Shown here: positions 44,953-55,245 of the stretch, piece by piece
Layout of the letters: each line of letters begins with the position of its first letter
Numbering within the stretch: position 1 is the first letter of the stretch
NCBI GenBank assembly: GCA_958431225.1
Contig: OY288107.1
Span: 1,949,501-2,013,500, forward strand
Direction of reading: 5' to 3'
Origin: an uncultured Alphaproteobacteria bacterium
GTDB lineage: Bacteria; Pseudomonadota; Alphaproteobacteria; Puniceispirillales; UBA1172
DNA: 64,000 bases
The notes under the pieces: model-generated
Databases searched by the model: none
Seen by the model: only the letters and a program-made list of their open reading frames with translations
What the model was told of the DNA's origin: nothing
Position numbers and translations under genes: made by a program

Positions 44953-45818
44953 TGGTTAATAAACCTACCGCAAAATCAATTCAAGGTTATGGGGCAGGGG
45001 GCGTTGATGTCGTCATGTCCGTGGATGAGGTCGCGCACGCAGCCGCGCATATCTCCGCCAAAGCCCCGCCGATAAAAAAGCTCGAAACCCTAGCCAAAAA
45101 TGATGATTTTTTGCAGATTGATGATTTATGTGCGGGCTATGGCAAGATGGAAATTCTGCACCATTTTTCCCTGCGTGTCGGGCGGGGGCAGTCGCTCTGT
45201 TTAATCGGTCCGAACGGGGCGGGGAAATCCACGGTGCTACATTCCATTTTCGGCTTTACCAATATATTTAGCGGCAAAATCAGTATTGATGGGCGTGATG
45301 TGACGAAACTGAAGCCGTCCGAAAAACTGCTCCATGCGGGGATTGCTTATATTCTGCAAGATAAATCGGTATTCCCGCAGATGAGTGTTGAAGAAAACCT
45401 ACTCATGGGCGGGTTTTTGAAACAACGCCCCAAGGAAGCCAAACGCGCCGCCGAACGCATTTTTGACCGCTATACCCGTCTAGCCGACCGCCGCCATCAA
45501 CCGGCAGGGGTGCTGTCCGGGGGCGAAAGGCGGTTATTGGAAATCTCCCGCGCATTGGTGATGAGTCCCAAAGTGCTGTTGGTTGATGAGCCATCCATCG
45601 GGCTTGAACCGCGCTTTATTGATATGGTGTTCGGCATTTTGGAAGACCTACAAAAAAACGAAGGCAAGACCATCATCATGGTGGAACAGAACGCCAAAAA
45701 GGGGCTGGATTTTGCGGATATTGGCTATGTGTTGGTGTCCGGGGCGACATCGCTGGCGGATAAGGGCAATAGGTTGCTTAAAAACCCTGATGTGGGGCGA
45801 TTATTTTTGGGTGGTTAA
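44952..45818 (+). CDS. livF: ABC transporter ATP-binding protein LivF-like with N-terminal extension
   Basis: 288-residue ATPase. Walker A is GPNGAGKST, signature LSGGERRLLE and Walker B VLLVDEPSIGLEP, with the LivF-type YILQDKSVFPQMSVEENLLMGG Q-loop region. About 53 residues precede the usual LivF N terminus (normally ~235 residues in all); the extra part is Ala-rich and hydrophilic, with no recognised domain. A GGAGG site precedes the ATG at 44952, so the extension is probably translated. Last gene of the operon. Confidence 0.92.
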   Translation: MVNKPTAKSIQGYGAGGVDVVMSVDEVAHAAAHISAKAPPIKKLETLAKNDDFLQIDDLCAGYGKMEILHHFSLRVGRGQSLCLIGPNGAGKSTVLHSIFGFTNIFSGKISIDGRDVTKLKPSEKLLHAGIAYILQDKSVFPQMSVEENLLMGGFLKQRPKEAKRAAERIFDRYTRLADRRHQPAGVLSGGERRLLEISRALVMSPKVLLVDEPSIGLEPRFIDMVFGILEDLQKNEGKTIIMVEQNAKKGLDFADIGYVLVSGATSLADKGNRLLKNPDVGRLFLGG

Positions 45819-45829
45819 GGAGGGGGTGG

Positions 45830-46759
45830 CTAACTCCCCAACAGCACCATGATGATAGAAATCGTCAGCATAATGATGGCAAAAACCTCTAACCGATTGC
45901 TCTGTTCTTTGAACCAAAATATAGAAATGGCTAGCGTGATCAGCAATTCAATCTGTCCCACCGCCCGCACTGCCGCCACGCTTTGCAACACGAAAGCCGT
46001 GAACCAACCCACCGTGGAAAGCGCGCCAAAAAACCCCGCCCAAATTGACCCCCGCCAATGCACAAAACTAGCGATAAATTGCTGGCGCGTGAACAACGCC
46101 ATCCACACCCCCATCACCGCCACCTGAATCAGCGTCGCCACCCCGCCTGTGTAAAGCACACGCATGAATAAATCGCCCCCCGTTAATGACACCGCCGCCA
46201 CCTTATACGACACCGTGCAAAGCCCCAAAAACGTGCCACTCCCTAAGCCGATGAGCGAGCTGCGCGAGACGAGTGACGCCATAATCGCTTGCGGGGTTTT
46301 GGCGGATTTCGCAAAGGACAGCAGAATCACCGCAACCACCCCCAAGACGATAGCAAAGCCGGTGAGGAGCGACACCATCACCCCCAAAATGATGATTTCT
46401 AAAATCGCCGCTTGCAGAACTTCGGTTTTGGAAAAGGCGGTGCCGGCGGCGAAACTGCGCCGAGAAAACATGCGAATCAATAACACCGTGAATAGAATCT
46501 GCGTCAGTGCGGCGATATTGACCCACAACCAAAACTGCCAATTCGTGTCGGGCAACCCAACCCCCGCCCAAATCCCATAGCCATAAAGCATCAGTAACGC
46601 AAAAGGCAGGGCGTAAAGGAAGCGGATATAACTCGCGCCATCATCGCCTAGAATGGGTTGCATTTGGCGTTGGATGGCACTGCGGATAGTCTGGGTGATG
46701 GCGGCAAAGATGGTGGCAATTATCCACAAATCCCCCCCCAGAAAATCAAAGAAAAACAT
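45830..46759 (-). CDS. EamA/DMT-family transporter
   Basis: 309-residue membrane protein with ten hydrophobic segments and DMT features (ATIFAAITQTIRSAIQRQM and, at the end, AIFWFKEQSNRLEVF-like segment FWFKEQSNRLEVF). It starts 5 bases after trpE with GAGGCG as ribosome-binding site, so it belongs to the ppiD-trpE transcription unit. Substrate unknown; an aromatic-metabolite exporter is a speculation from position only. Converges on livF with 11 bases between stops. Eight consecutive C residues lie near its start on the plus strand. Confidence 0.82.
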   Translation of the reverse strand: MFFFDFLGGDLWIIATIFAAITQTIRSAIQRQMQPILGDDGASYIRFLYALPFALLMLYGYGIWAGVGLPDTNWQFWLWVNIAALTQILFTVLLIRMFSRRSFAAGTAFSKTEVLQAAILEIIILGVMVSLLTGFAIVLGVVAVILLSFAKSAKTPQAIMASLVSRSSLIGLGSGTFLGLCTVSYKVAAVSLTGGDLFMRVLYTGGVATLIQVAVMGVWMALFTRQQFIASFVHWRGSIWAGFFGALSTVGWFTAFVLQSVAAVRAVGQIELLITLAISIFWFKEQSNRLEVFAIIMLTISIIMVLLGS

Positions 46760-46764
46760 GATTT

Positions 46765-48264
46765 TTACGCCTCATTTGCGGCGGCGGCTTTGGCGGCACT
46801 GATGATTGCCATGGCTTTATTGACGCATTCTTGGAATTCATTTTCTGGGACGCTATCATAGACAATTCCCGCCCCGGCTTGGATATGCAGCACCCCATCT
46901 TTGATGAGGGCGGTGCGCAGGACGATACAGCTATCCATATCGCCATTGCTAGAAATATACCCCGCCGCCCCGCCATACGAGCCACGTCTTGCCGGCTCTA
47001 ATTCGTGGATGATTTCCATGGCACGAATTTTCGGCGCGCCGGTAAGCGTCCCCGCCGGAAACCCGCTTTTGAGGGCGTCAATGACATCACATTCCGCCCG
47101 CACCGCCCCTTGCACTTCCGAGGCGATATGCATGACATGGCTATAACGTTCAATGTGGAATTGATCGACCACGGCGACACTGCCGGGCTTGGCGACGCGC
47201 CCGACATCGTTGCGTCCTAAATCCAACAGCATTAAATGTTCGGCACGTTCTTTGGCGTCGTTTAGCAATTCATCGGCGAGGGCTTGGTCTTCATCGGGGG
47301 TTTTGCCGCGCGGGCGGGTGCCGGCAATCGGGCGCAAGGTTATCACGCCATCACGCAAGCGCACCAAAATTTCGGGACTAGATCCGACTAGCGCAAAGCC
47401 ATCCATATGAAAATAAATCAAAAAAGGCGAAGGGTTGAGCCGCCGCAATGACCGATACAATCTAAAAGGATGTTTTGAGAATGGCACCGAAAAACGTTGC
47501 GACAACACCACTTGGAAAATATCCCCCGCCTTGATGTAATCAATGGCTTTTTTGACCATGTTGAGGAATTGCGCTTTCGGCATATTGGCGGTGACCGGGG
47601 GCAGGGGCGATTCGCGCGCCGGTTTTTCGGTGATGGGCAAAGCAGTCTTCAATTTATCAGTGATGGCTTTAAGGCGCGCCTCCGCCGCCGCAATCACCGC
47701 TTCAACATCGCCATCACCCGGACGCACCAAATCAGGACGTAAGGGGGTAGCGATGCGGATATTATCTTTGAGGCGGTCAAAAATCACCACCACCTGCGGA
47801 CGCATAAAACACGCATCAGGAATCCCTAGCTCATCAGGGTTATCTGTCGGCACATTTTCCATAAAGCGAATCATCTCATAGCCAAAATAACCAAAAAGCC
47901 CCGCCGACATCGGCGGCAGACCATCGGGAATATCCACTTGCGATTCTTTAAGGGTTCGGCGCAAATGCGCGAGCGCATCGCCTTTTTGTTGGGACAACAG
48001 CGCACCATCGCCATCATGCGTGGTGGTCGCATCCCCCCGCACCCGCCAAATCAAATCGGGGTTGAGGGCGATTACCGAAAACCGCCCGCGCACATTGCCG
48101 CCTTCCACCGATTCGAGCAAGCAATGATAGGGGCTATCAATCCCCAATTTTAACATGATAGAAACAGGGGTTTCCAAATCCGCGACCAATTCGGTGTGGA
48201 GCAGGGTCGCGCGCCCCGCACCCAAAGCCGTGCGCGCGCGCGCTAACTCAGACGGCGCGAGCAT
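46765..48264 (-). CDS. trpE: Anthranilate synthase component I
   Basis: 499-residue chorismate-using enzyme of tryptophan synthesis. The feedback motif LLES is near residue 50 (YHCLLESVEGGNVRGRFS). The catalytic core shows PITEKPARES..., KAIDYIKAGDIFQVVLSQRF, SPEILVRLRDGVITLRPIAGTRPRGKTPDED, HLMLLDLGRNDVGRVAKPGSV and FPAGTLTGAPKIRAMEII in order (quoted as landmarks). The ATG at 48264 overlaps the ppiD stop by a base. trpG, trpD and trpC, which often follow in alphaproteobacteria, are absent; a DMT transporter gene takes that place. Confidence 0.95.
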   Translation of the reverse strand: MLAPSELARARTALGAGRATLLHTELVADLETPVSIMLKLGIDSPYHCLLESVEGGNVRGRFSVIALNPDLIWRVRGDATTTHDGDGALLSQQKGDALAHLRRTLKESQVDIPDGLPPMSAGLFGYFGYEMIRFMENVPTDNPDELGIPDACFMRPQVVVIFDRLKDNIRIATPLRPDLVRPGDGDVEAVIAAAEARLKAITDKLKTALPITEKPARESPLPPVTANMPKAQFLNMVKKAIDYIKAGDIFQVVLSQRFSVPFSKHPFRLYRSLRRLNPSPFLIYFHMDGFALVGSSPEILVRLRDGVITLRPIAGTRPRGKTPDEDQALADELLNDAKERAEHLMLLDLGRNDVGRVAKPGSVAVVDQFHIERYSHVMHIASEVQGAVRAECDVIDALKSGFPAGTLTGAPKIRAMEIIHELEPARRGSYGGAAGYISSNGDMDSCIVLRTALIKDGVLHIQAGAGIVYDSVPENEFQECVNKAMAIISAAKAAAANEA

Positions 48265-50141
48265 CACTGCACATTCCCAATCAACAAACGCAACGCCGCA
48301 TTGGGATTGGCATCAATGCTATGGATGGTCGCAAGCCCGCGCGTGATGGCTTCTTCGGTATCGGCGGCGAGGTGGCTGGCAAAATCGCCGAGCAACTGCG
48401 CTTGGCGGAGCGCTAATGCCTCGGCATCGCCTTCAGTGATTTCTTCAAGTTTCAGCACAATCATGGCCGCCCCGCCACTTTCCACAATAGTGCGGTCGCC
48501 TTTACCTATGGCGAAACTAGCGGCGGCGATGAGGCTAGATTCCTCATGGTCAAAACCGCTACCCGATTGCAAGAATGGCGGCGATGCAATGAGCGTTGCC
48601 CCGGCAGATTGGACGGCATCAGCGAAATCATCGGCGGCGATGATGCTTTCGGCTTGCTCGTGCGTTCGGCTGATGGCGGTTTCCATTTTCCACGCGGCGA
48701 TGGCTTGGCTCCGCACCTCATCTAGCCCCCGCGTCCGTTGGGGCGTTTCGCTATCCACGCGCAAGGCGAAATAGGTGTTGTTCTCATCGGCGATTAACCC
48801 GCTATCCACGCCGATAGGCTGTTGCCAAACCGCACCACGAAACGCTGTGCTGGTAGCGATATCATCCGCATCTTGCCCATCAGTGTCGGGGGGCGCATTT
48901 CTGCCGATATTGGGGAGCGTCACCACCCGCGCTTTGGCAATTTCCGCCGCTTCTTCAAGGGTCGCCCCGCCGGCTTGCGCGTCTTCAAATATGGTGATGC
49001 TGTCATAGACCATATTGATGGCGTTTTCGTTTTGCATCTCAGCCGCCAAGCCCGCCCGTGCTTCTTCAAAACTAGTGGTTTCGGCAGGATGCACGGCGAT
49101 GAGTTCCACCACATACACCCCAAAAGGCGTTTCAATCGCATCAGCAATCACCCCCACAGAACCCGTGAAAATCGCATCGCCCAAATTATCCAATAACGCC
49201 CCACGTTCCACTTGGGTGAAGCGGATATCGTCAATGCTATCCCCGCCAATTTCACGGGCAATTTCGGCAAAATCCTCCCCGCCTTTGAGGCGCGTCAGCA
49301 CGGCTTCGGCGGCGGCTAGGTCCGGCAATACCATCTGCAGAAAATCACGGCGTTCGGGCAGGACATAATCATCAATGCGCGCCTCATAGCCGGCGCGCAA
49401 ATCGCTCTCACTAACGCTAACCGCCCCTAAATAATGCTCAGGCGTTAAAACCACCGCCGTCACTTCACGTTGTATAGGCACGGCAAAAATATCTTGGTTT
49501 TCATCATACCAAACACCGAGGGAAGTGTTATCGGGGTCCGGCACATTTTCCGGCACAATGGCGAGTTCCGCATAGCGCACTTGACGGCGTTGCGCGAGCC
49601 ATGCCGCCATAGATTCGGCAAGGGGCGGGGCATAACGCACCCCCGATGCAATACTAGCCACAAGCTGATTACGCCGTTCGGCATAGCCTATTTCGGCAAG
49701 CAGCTGCGCCTCCCCAATCCCCCGCCGAGCCAAAATATCGCGCAACAGCAAGGCGTTGAAATTGCCGGCGTCATCTTGGAAAAGCGGGTTGCGGCGGATG
49801 GCGTTTTTTGCCATTTCATCGGTCACCACCAACCCAAGCCGTGCGGCTTCGGCTTCAAACAGGCTACGGCTCACCAATTCGCCCATGACTTGATTCATCA
49901 ATCCTTGGGCGATGGCTTCGTTGTTGTTGAGGTCAGGGTAATAAAGCCGCCGTGCTTGGTCAAATATGGTCGCGGCTTCAATGGCACTGACATTGATATC
50001 GCCGACACGGATAGCGTCTTGGTCGCTAGGGCTGGCACGAAAAATATCGCCGATTCCCCACATACCAAAACCCACCACCAAAATGAGCAAAAATGCCCGC
50101 ATCAAATTAGATTTAGTCGCATCACGTAAGGCTTGAAGCAT
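48264..50141 (-). CDS. ppiD: Peptidyl-prolyl isomerase PpiD-like (SurA_N/rotamase)
   Basis: 625-residue membrane-anchored periplasmic foldase. The N terminus MLQALRDATKSNLMRAFLLI contains one membrane segment, followed by the GDIFRASPSDQDAIRVGD stretch typical of PpiD and a SurA-like N-terminal chaperone domain. A parvulin rotamase region lies at ~240-360. The open frame extends much further upstream, but that part is antisense to tpiA; the start at 50141 matches the family. A weak AGGA ribosome-binding site precedes it. ppiD-trpE opposite tpiA-secG is conserved in the class. Confidence 0.92.
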   Translation of the reverse strand: MLQALRDATKSNLMRAFLLILVVGFGMWGIGDIFRASPSDQDAIRVGDINVSAIEAATIFDQARRLYYPDLNNNEAIAQGLMNQVMGELVSRSLFEAEAARLGLVVTDEMAKNAIRRNPLFQDDAGNFNALLLRDILARRGIGEAQLLAEIGYAERRNQLVASIASGVRYAPPLAESMAAWLAQRRQVRYAELAIVPENVPDPDNTSLGVWYDENQDIFAVPIQREVTAVVLTPEHYLGAVSVSESDLRAGYEARIDDYVLPERRDFLQMVLPDLAAAEAVLTRLKGGEDFAEIAREIGGDSIDDIRFTQVERGALLDNLGDAIFTGSVGVIADAIETPFGVYVVELIAVHPAETTSFEEARAGLAAEMQNENAINMVYDSITIFEDAQAGGATLEEAAEIAKARVVTLPNIGRNAPPDTDGQDADDIATSTAFRGAVWQQPIGVDSGLIADENNTYFALRVDSETPQRTRGLDEVRSQAIAAWKMETAISRTHEQAESIIAADDFADAVQSAGATLIASPPFLQSGSGFDHEESSLIAAASFAIGKGDRTIVESGGAAMIVLKLEEITEGDAEALALRQAQLLGDFASHLAADTEEAITRGLATIHSIDANPNAALRLLIGNVQ

Positions 50142-50169
50142 GGTTTTCGTCCTATCCGTTATCAAAACA

Positions 50170-50198
50170 TTGCCATTGAGAGTAAAACATAGCATAAT
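50170..50198 (+). promoter_or_regulatory. Candidate leaderless promoter of tpiA
   Basis: TTGCCA (50170-50175), 17 bp, CATAAT (50193-50198). Seven bases then lead to the ATG at 50206, which has no Shine-Dalgarno. The layout matches that of ihfA and ftsB exactly (ATG 36 bases after the first base of the -35). Confidence 0.55.
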
Positions 50199-50205
50199 CA
50201 AATGT

Positions 50206-50913
50206 ATGATTATAGCAAGTAATTGGAAAATGAATTTAAACCGCCAATCGGCATCGGCTTTGTTGAAAGCCATGGCGGGGGAGGCGGTCGATTCTGCAGT
50301 AAAACGCCTAGTGTTCCCAAGTTTCACGCTATTAGAATCCGCCCGCCAAGTAATAGGGCAGTCGGGCATAGAACTAGGCGGACAAGATTGCCACCACGAG
50401 GGCAAAGGCGCACACACAGGCGACATCTCGGCAGAAATGCTAGTAGAGGCAGGGTGCAGTTGGGTATTGCTAGGACATTCCGAACGCCGCCAAAACCACA
50501 ATGAAAGCGGGGAGATAATCGCCAAAAAATTCGCGGCGGCGGAAGCGGCAGGGCTATCCGTAATGCTATGCGTAGGCGAAAACCGAACCGAACGCGAAAA
50601 CGGCAAAGCGGTAGAATCGGTATTAAAAATGCTAAAAACCTCCATGCCATCAAAAACAGACGCAAATTTCGCCATAGCCTACGAACCCGTCTGGGCAATA
50701 GGCAGCGGAAAAACCCCAACCCCCAAAGACATAACCACCATGCACCAAGCCCTCCACAACGCATTAGGGGCAGGGGTGGCAGTGCTATATGGCGGGTCAG
50801 CAAATGCCGAAAACGCCGCCGAGTTGATGGCACTAGACGGCGTAGATGGGCTACTAATAGGCGGAGCAAGCCTAGACGCCGATGCTATCAATGCCATTAG
50901 TAAATTGCGGTAA
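50206..50913 (+). CDS. tpiA: Triosephosphate isomerase
   Basis: 235-residue TIM-barrel enzyme interconverting glyceraldehyde-3-phosphate and dihydroxyacetone phosphate. Catalytic residues are visible: Lys in ASNWKMN, His in VLLGHSERR and Glu in FAIAYEPVWAIGSGKT, with the phosphate loop YGGSANAENAAEL and GLLIGGASL. The 50206 ATG gives the standard N terminus (MIIASNWKMN); the frame remains open 66 bases upstream. Shorter than many TIMs (~250) but complete. Confidence 0.96.
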   Translation: MIIASNWKMNLNRQSASALLKAMAGEAVDSAVKRLVFPSFTLLESARQVIGQSGIELGGQDCHHEGKGAHTGDISAEMLVEAGCSWVLLGHSERRQNHNESGEIIAKKFAAAEAAGLSVMLCVGENRTERENGKAVESVLKMLKTSMPSKTDANFAIAYEPVWAIGSGKTPTPKDITTMHQALHNALGAGVAVLYGGSANAENAAELMALDGVDGLLIGGASLDADAINAISKLR

Positions 50914-50923
50914 GATGATACGG

Positions 50924-50947
50924 AATTTACCTAGCGTAAATTTTTTT
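50924..50947 (+). terminator. Likely tpiA terminator
   Basis: AATTTAC and GTAAATT arms (7 bp) enclose CTAGC and are followed by a T tract (50941-50947). The stem is AT-rich, hence only moderate confidence. Confidence 0.45.
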
Positions 50948-50992
50948 CATTTTTTGCTTGCCACCTATAACAAACCTCTATATCCCCGAATG

Positions 50993-51097
50993 TGCGACAA
51001 AATTTTATAAGGAACCCCTTTCGTCGGGTTGCCTACCCAATAGAACACCTTCGGGAAATAAGTAGGATTTGTAAAATTCCTTATAAATTTTGTCGCA
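50993..51097. repeat. 105-bp inverted-repeat element upstream of the lipoprotein gene
   Basis: The left arm TGCGACAAAATTTTATAAGGAA (50993-51014, first 20 shown by position) and right arm at 51077-51097 are reverse complements with a single one-base length difference in the T tract. The 62-base interior contains GGGT/ACCC and CCTAC/GTAGG complementary pairs, so the whole unit could fold as a long stem-loop. A third, direct, imperfect copy of the arm lies at 51130-51150, ending in the ribosome-binding site of the next gene. No target-site duplication is visible. Could be a MITE-like remnant, a recombination site or a structured leader RNA. Confidence 0.7.
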
Positions 51098-51159
51098 AAA
51101 CAGCCCGGCCCTCTGGTCGTGGCTACACTTTGACAAAATTTGCTTAAGGAGTAAGTCCG

Positions 51160-52296
51160 ATGAAGAATAGAACCGAAGAAAATCGCAGAAATTTAGAAAT
51201 GATTGCGCCAACATGGACAATGTTGGGGCTGGCTTTAGCTGCTTGTGGCGGTGGGGGTGGAGGAGGTGGTGGAATTTCGGTTACCATACCACCGCCCATC
51301 AATTCTGGTCCGCCAGTTCCTAATGCTAGGATACCAAATATTCAGGAGGCTCCTCGGGGGAGTCCGCCGATTATTTTGACCGAAGGGCAGAATATGATTC
51401 CTGATGTGTATTATCGGTATGAATCTGCTAATCTTGGTGGCGGGACGGTTATTCATCATCCTCATCCTAGCACTGCGGTGGCTACTATTCCTGATATTAC
51501 TGTTGATGCTAGTGGCGCTGGTAATGTAGGTCAGGTAGCGGTTGAAGTTAATGGGTTAGTTTTGACAGATAGTGAACGATTTGACGGTATTAGTTTGAAT
51601 ATTCGGGTGGAGATAGATGATTATATTACTCATTATGATGGGCTAACTGTGGATGAAATAGTGGATGATATAGTAGATGATTCGGCTTCTTCGATTCGTG
51701 GTGATGCGGTTTCTTTGTCGTCTGCATGGACAATGAGATATTCAAATGGAAATGTTAGGGGGAGTGCTGAGATTAATGTCGCTGGTGCGCCTCAAAATGA
51801 TGGGTCTATTGATGTTATCGTGTCAATTTATGAGGATGTAAATGGAGATCTTTATTTTTCGTCTGGTAGTGGTCGGACACTTCTTGGTGATTTGGGGTAT
51901 TCTTTTAATTTACCAGAGCTAACGCCCGGTGCTACCGAGTTGGCTGTAAATATCTTGGGAATACCCGAGGGCAACGGGTACGATGTCCCGGTAATCTTTA
52001 CCAATGTTGCCAGAGATGGTTTCGGCAATGTTAAGATTGTCGCAGATGATGGTGCAATTGATTCGGCACCCGAATTATTACGCATTGATGCTGACGGCAT
52101 TACTGGCAACGCTTATAGCACAGGGCATGTTTGGTATAGGGACGATGTTGCAATTGCAGGTACGGGACATACCTATATGGCGACTGAAGCTGGGCGTTAT
52201 CATGCTGAGGTGGCTATTGATTTAGATGCTGACGGGAATCCTGATATTTTGGTTGAAACGCTCGCGGTTGTAGTGTCGGCGGCGGATATTGTGTAG
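51160..52296 (+). CDS. Poly-glycine lipoprotein of unknown function
   Basis: 378 residues with a membrane-targeting segment near 18-28 (TMLGLALAAC) that ends in a lipobox with a candidate lipidated Cys at 29, directly followed by nine Gly residues. The segment sits unusually far from the N terminus behind a charged stretch. A proline-rich spacer follows, then beta-rich repeats with Asp/Gly turns, ending with an Ig/PKD-like module (RIDADGITGNAYSTGHVWYR, then GTGHTYMATEAGRYHAEV and DLDADGNPD). It has an AAGGAG site. Codon use is visibly more AT-rich (GAT, GTT, ATT, GGT favoured) than both neighbours, suggesting horizontal origin or a distinct expression class. It interrupts the usual tpiA-secG adjacency. 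Probably a surface or periplasmic protein. Confidence 0.7.
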   Translation: MKNRTEENRRNLEMIAPTWTMLGLALAACGGGGGGGGGISVTIPPPINSGPPVPNARIPNIQEAPRGSPPIILTEGQNMIPDVYYRYESANLGGGTVIHHPHPSTAVATIPDITVDASGAGNVGQVAVEVNGLVLTDSERFDGISLNIRVEIDDYITHYDGLTVDEIVDDIVDDSASSIRGDAVSLSSAWTMRYSNGNVRGSAEINVAGAPQNDGSIDVIVSIYEDVNGDLYFSSGSGRTLLGDLGYSFNLPELTPGATELAVNILGIPEGNGYDVPVIFTNVARDGFGNVKIVADDGAIDSAPELLRIDADGITGNAYSTGHVWYRDDVAIAGTGHTYMATEAGRYHAEVAIDLDADGNPDILVETLAVVVSAADIV

Positions 52297-52346
52297 TTTG
52301 GTAATGTGCTTTGTTGGCATTTACCCCCCCACACCAAAAAATCGCC

Positions 52347-52370
52347 CCGCCGCGTTCGGCGGTAATTTTT
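52347..52370 (+). terminator. Intrinsic terminator after the lipoprotein gene
   Basis: CCGCCG (52347-52352) and CGGCGG (52357-52362) form a GC-rich stem with a CGTT loop, followed by TAATTTTT. Confidence 0.65.
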
Positions 52371-52396
52371 ATCTAGCATTTCCCGCAACAATCCAT

Positions 52397-52402
52397 TATA
52401 GA
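52397..52402 (+). promoter_or_regulatory. Candidate -10 element of secG (leaderless)
   Basis: TATAGA eight bases before the secG ATG; the -35 region is weak. No Shine-Dalgarno precedes the ATG. Confidence 0.3.
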
Positions 52403-52410
52403 CTCATCCC

Positions 52411-54391
<1,981 letters not shown>

Positions 54392-54402
54392 GGAGGCGCA
54401 TT

Positions 54403-55245
54403 ATGAATCATCCCCTAAAACTCAACAACATCACCATCAGCAATGATGCGCCTATGGTTTTAATCGCCGGGCCTTGCGCCATTGAAGGCCGCGACCATGC
54501 CCTAGATATGGCAAGCGCGCTCGCGGAAATGGCGGCGCATCTAAATCTGGGCTTCATCTATAAATCGTCTTTTGATAAAGCGAATCGCACCGCGCTAAAA
54601 TCCGCGCGTGGGGCAGGGTTGGAAAAAGGTTTGGAAATTTTAACAGAGGTCAAAAAGCAGGTGGGATGCCCGGTATTGACCGACGTGCATCTCCCCGACC
54701 ATTGCGCTGAGGTGGCGGAGGTGGTGGATGTTTTACAGATTCCCGCCTTCCTATGCCGTCAGACCGATTTGCTAGTCGCGGCGGCACAAAGCGGACGTGC
54801 GGTAAATGTCAAAAAAGGGCAGTTCCTCGCCCCGTGGGATATGGTGCATGTGGCAGAAAAATTGGCGGAAGTCGGCGATGGACGCATCATGCTAACCGAA
54901 CGCGGCACCAGTTTTGGCTATAATACCCTCATCAACGACATGCGCGCTTTACCGCAACTTGCCGCCACAGGCTATCCGGTAATTTTTGACGCCACGCATT
55001 CGGTGCAACAACCCGGCGGGTTAGGCGGGGCTTCAGGCGGACAAAGGCAATTCGTGCCAACACTAGCCCGGGCAGCGGTAGCGATTGGCGTCGCCGGCGT
55101 CTTCATAGAAACCCACCAAACCCCCGATAACGCACCGTCTGATGGGGCGAACATGGTGCCATTAAATGAAATGCCAAATCTGTTGCATCAACTAACGGCA
55201 CTAGATAAATTGACGAAAGCAACCTTAAAAGATGAAGCACCATGA
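54403..55245 (+). CDS. kdsA: 2-dehydro-3-deoxyphosphooctonate aldolase (KDO-8-phosphate synthase)
   Basis: 280-residue enzyme condensing PEP and arabinose-5-phosphate for LPS inner-core synthesis, implying a Gram-negative outer membrane. Motifs are [62 protein letters not shown] and, later, [12 protein letters not shown] (landmarks). A strong AAGGAGG ribosome-binding site precedes it; ATGA overlap with eno. Confidence 0.96.
   Translation: MNHPLKLNNITISNDAPMVLIAGPCAIEGRDHALDMASALAEMAAHLNLGFIYKSSFDKANRTALKSARGAGLEKGLEILTEVKKQVGCPVLTDVHLPDHCAEVAEVVDVLQIPAFLCRQTDLLVAAAQSGRAVNVKKGQFLAPWDMVHVAEKLAEVGDGRIMLTERGTSFGYNTLINDMRALPQLAATGYPVIFDATHSVQQPGGLGGASGGQRQFVPTLARAAVAIGVAGVFIETHQTPDNAPSDGANMVPLNEMPNLLHQLTALDKLTKATLKDEAP

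Noticed and set aside
46203-46580. Frames of 122-138 codons on both strands within the DMT transporter gene
   Set aside because: Out-of-frame shadows of an evident ten-helix membrane protein.
50142-50675. Upstream extension of the ppiD frame by 178 codons
   Set aside because: It is antisense to tpiA and lacks protein-like features; the PpiD N terminus with its membrane anchor begins at 50141.
51005-51220. 71-residue frame on the minus strand across the inverted repeat
   Set aside because: Runs through the repeat arms, has no ribosome-binding site and no recognisable features.
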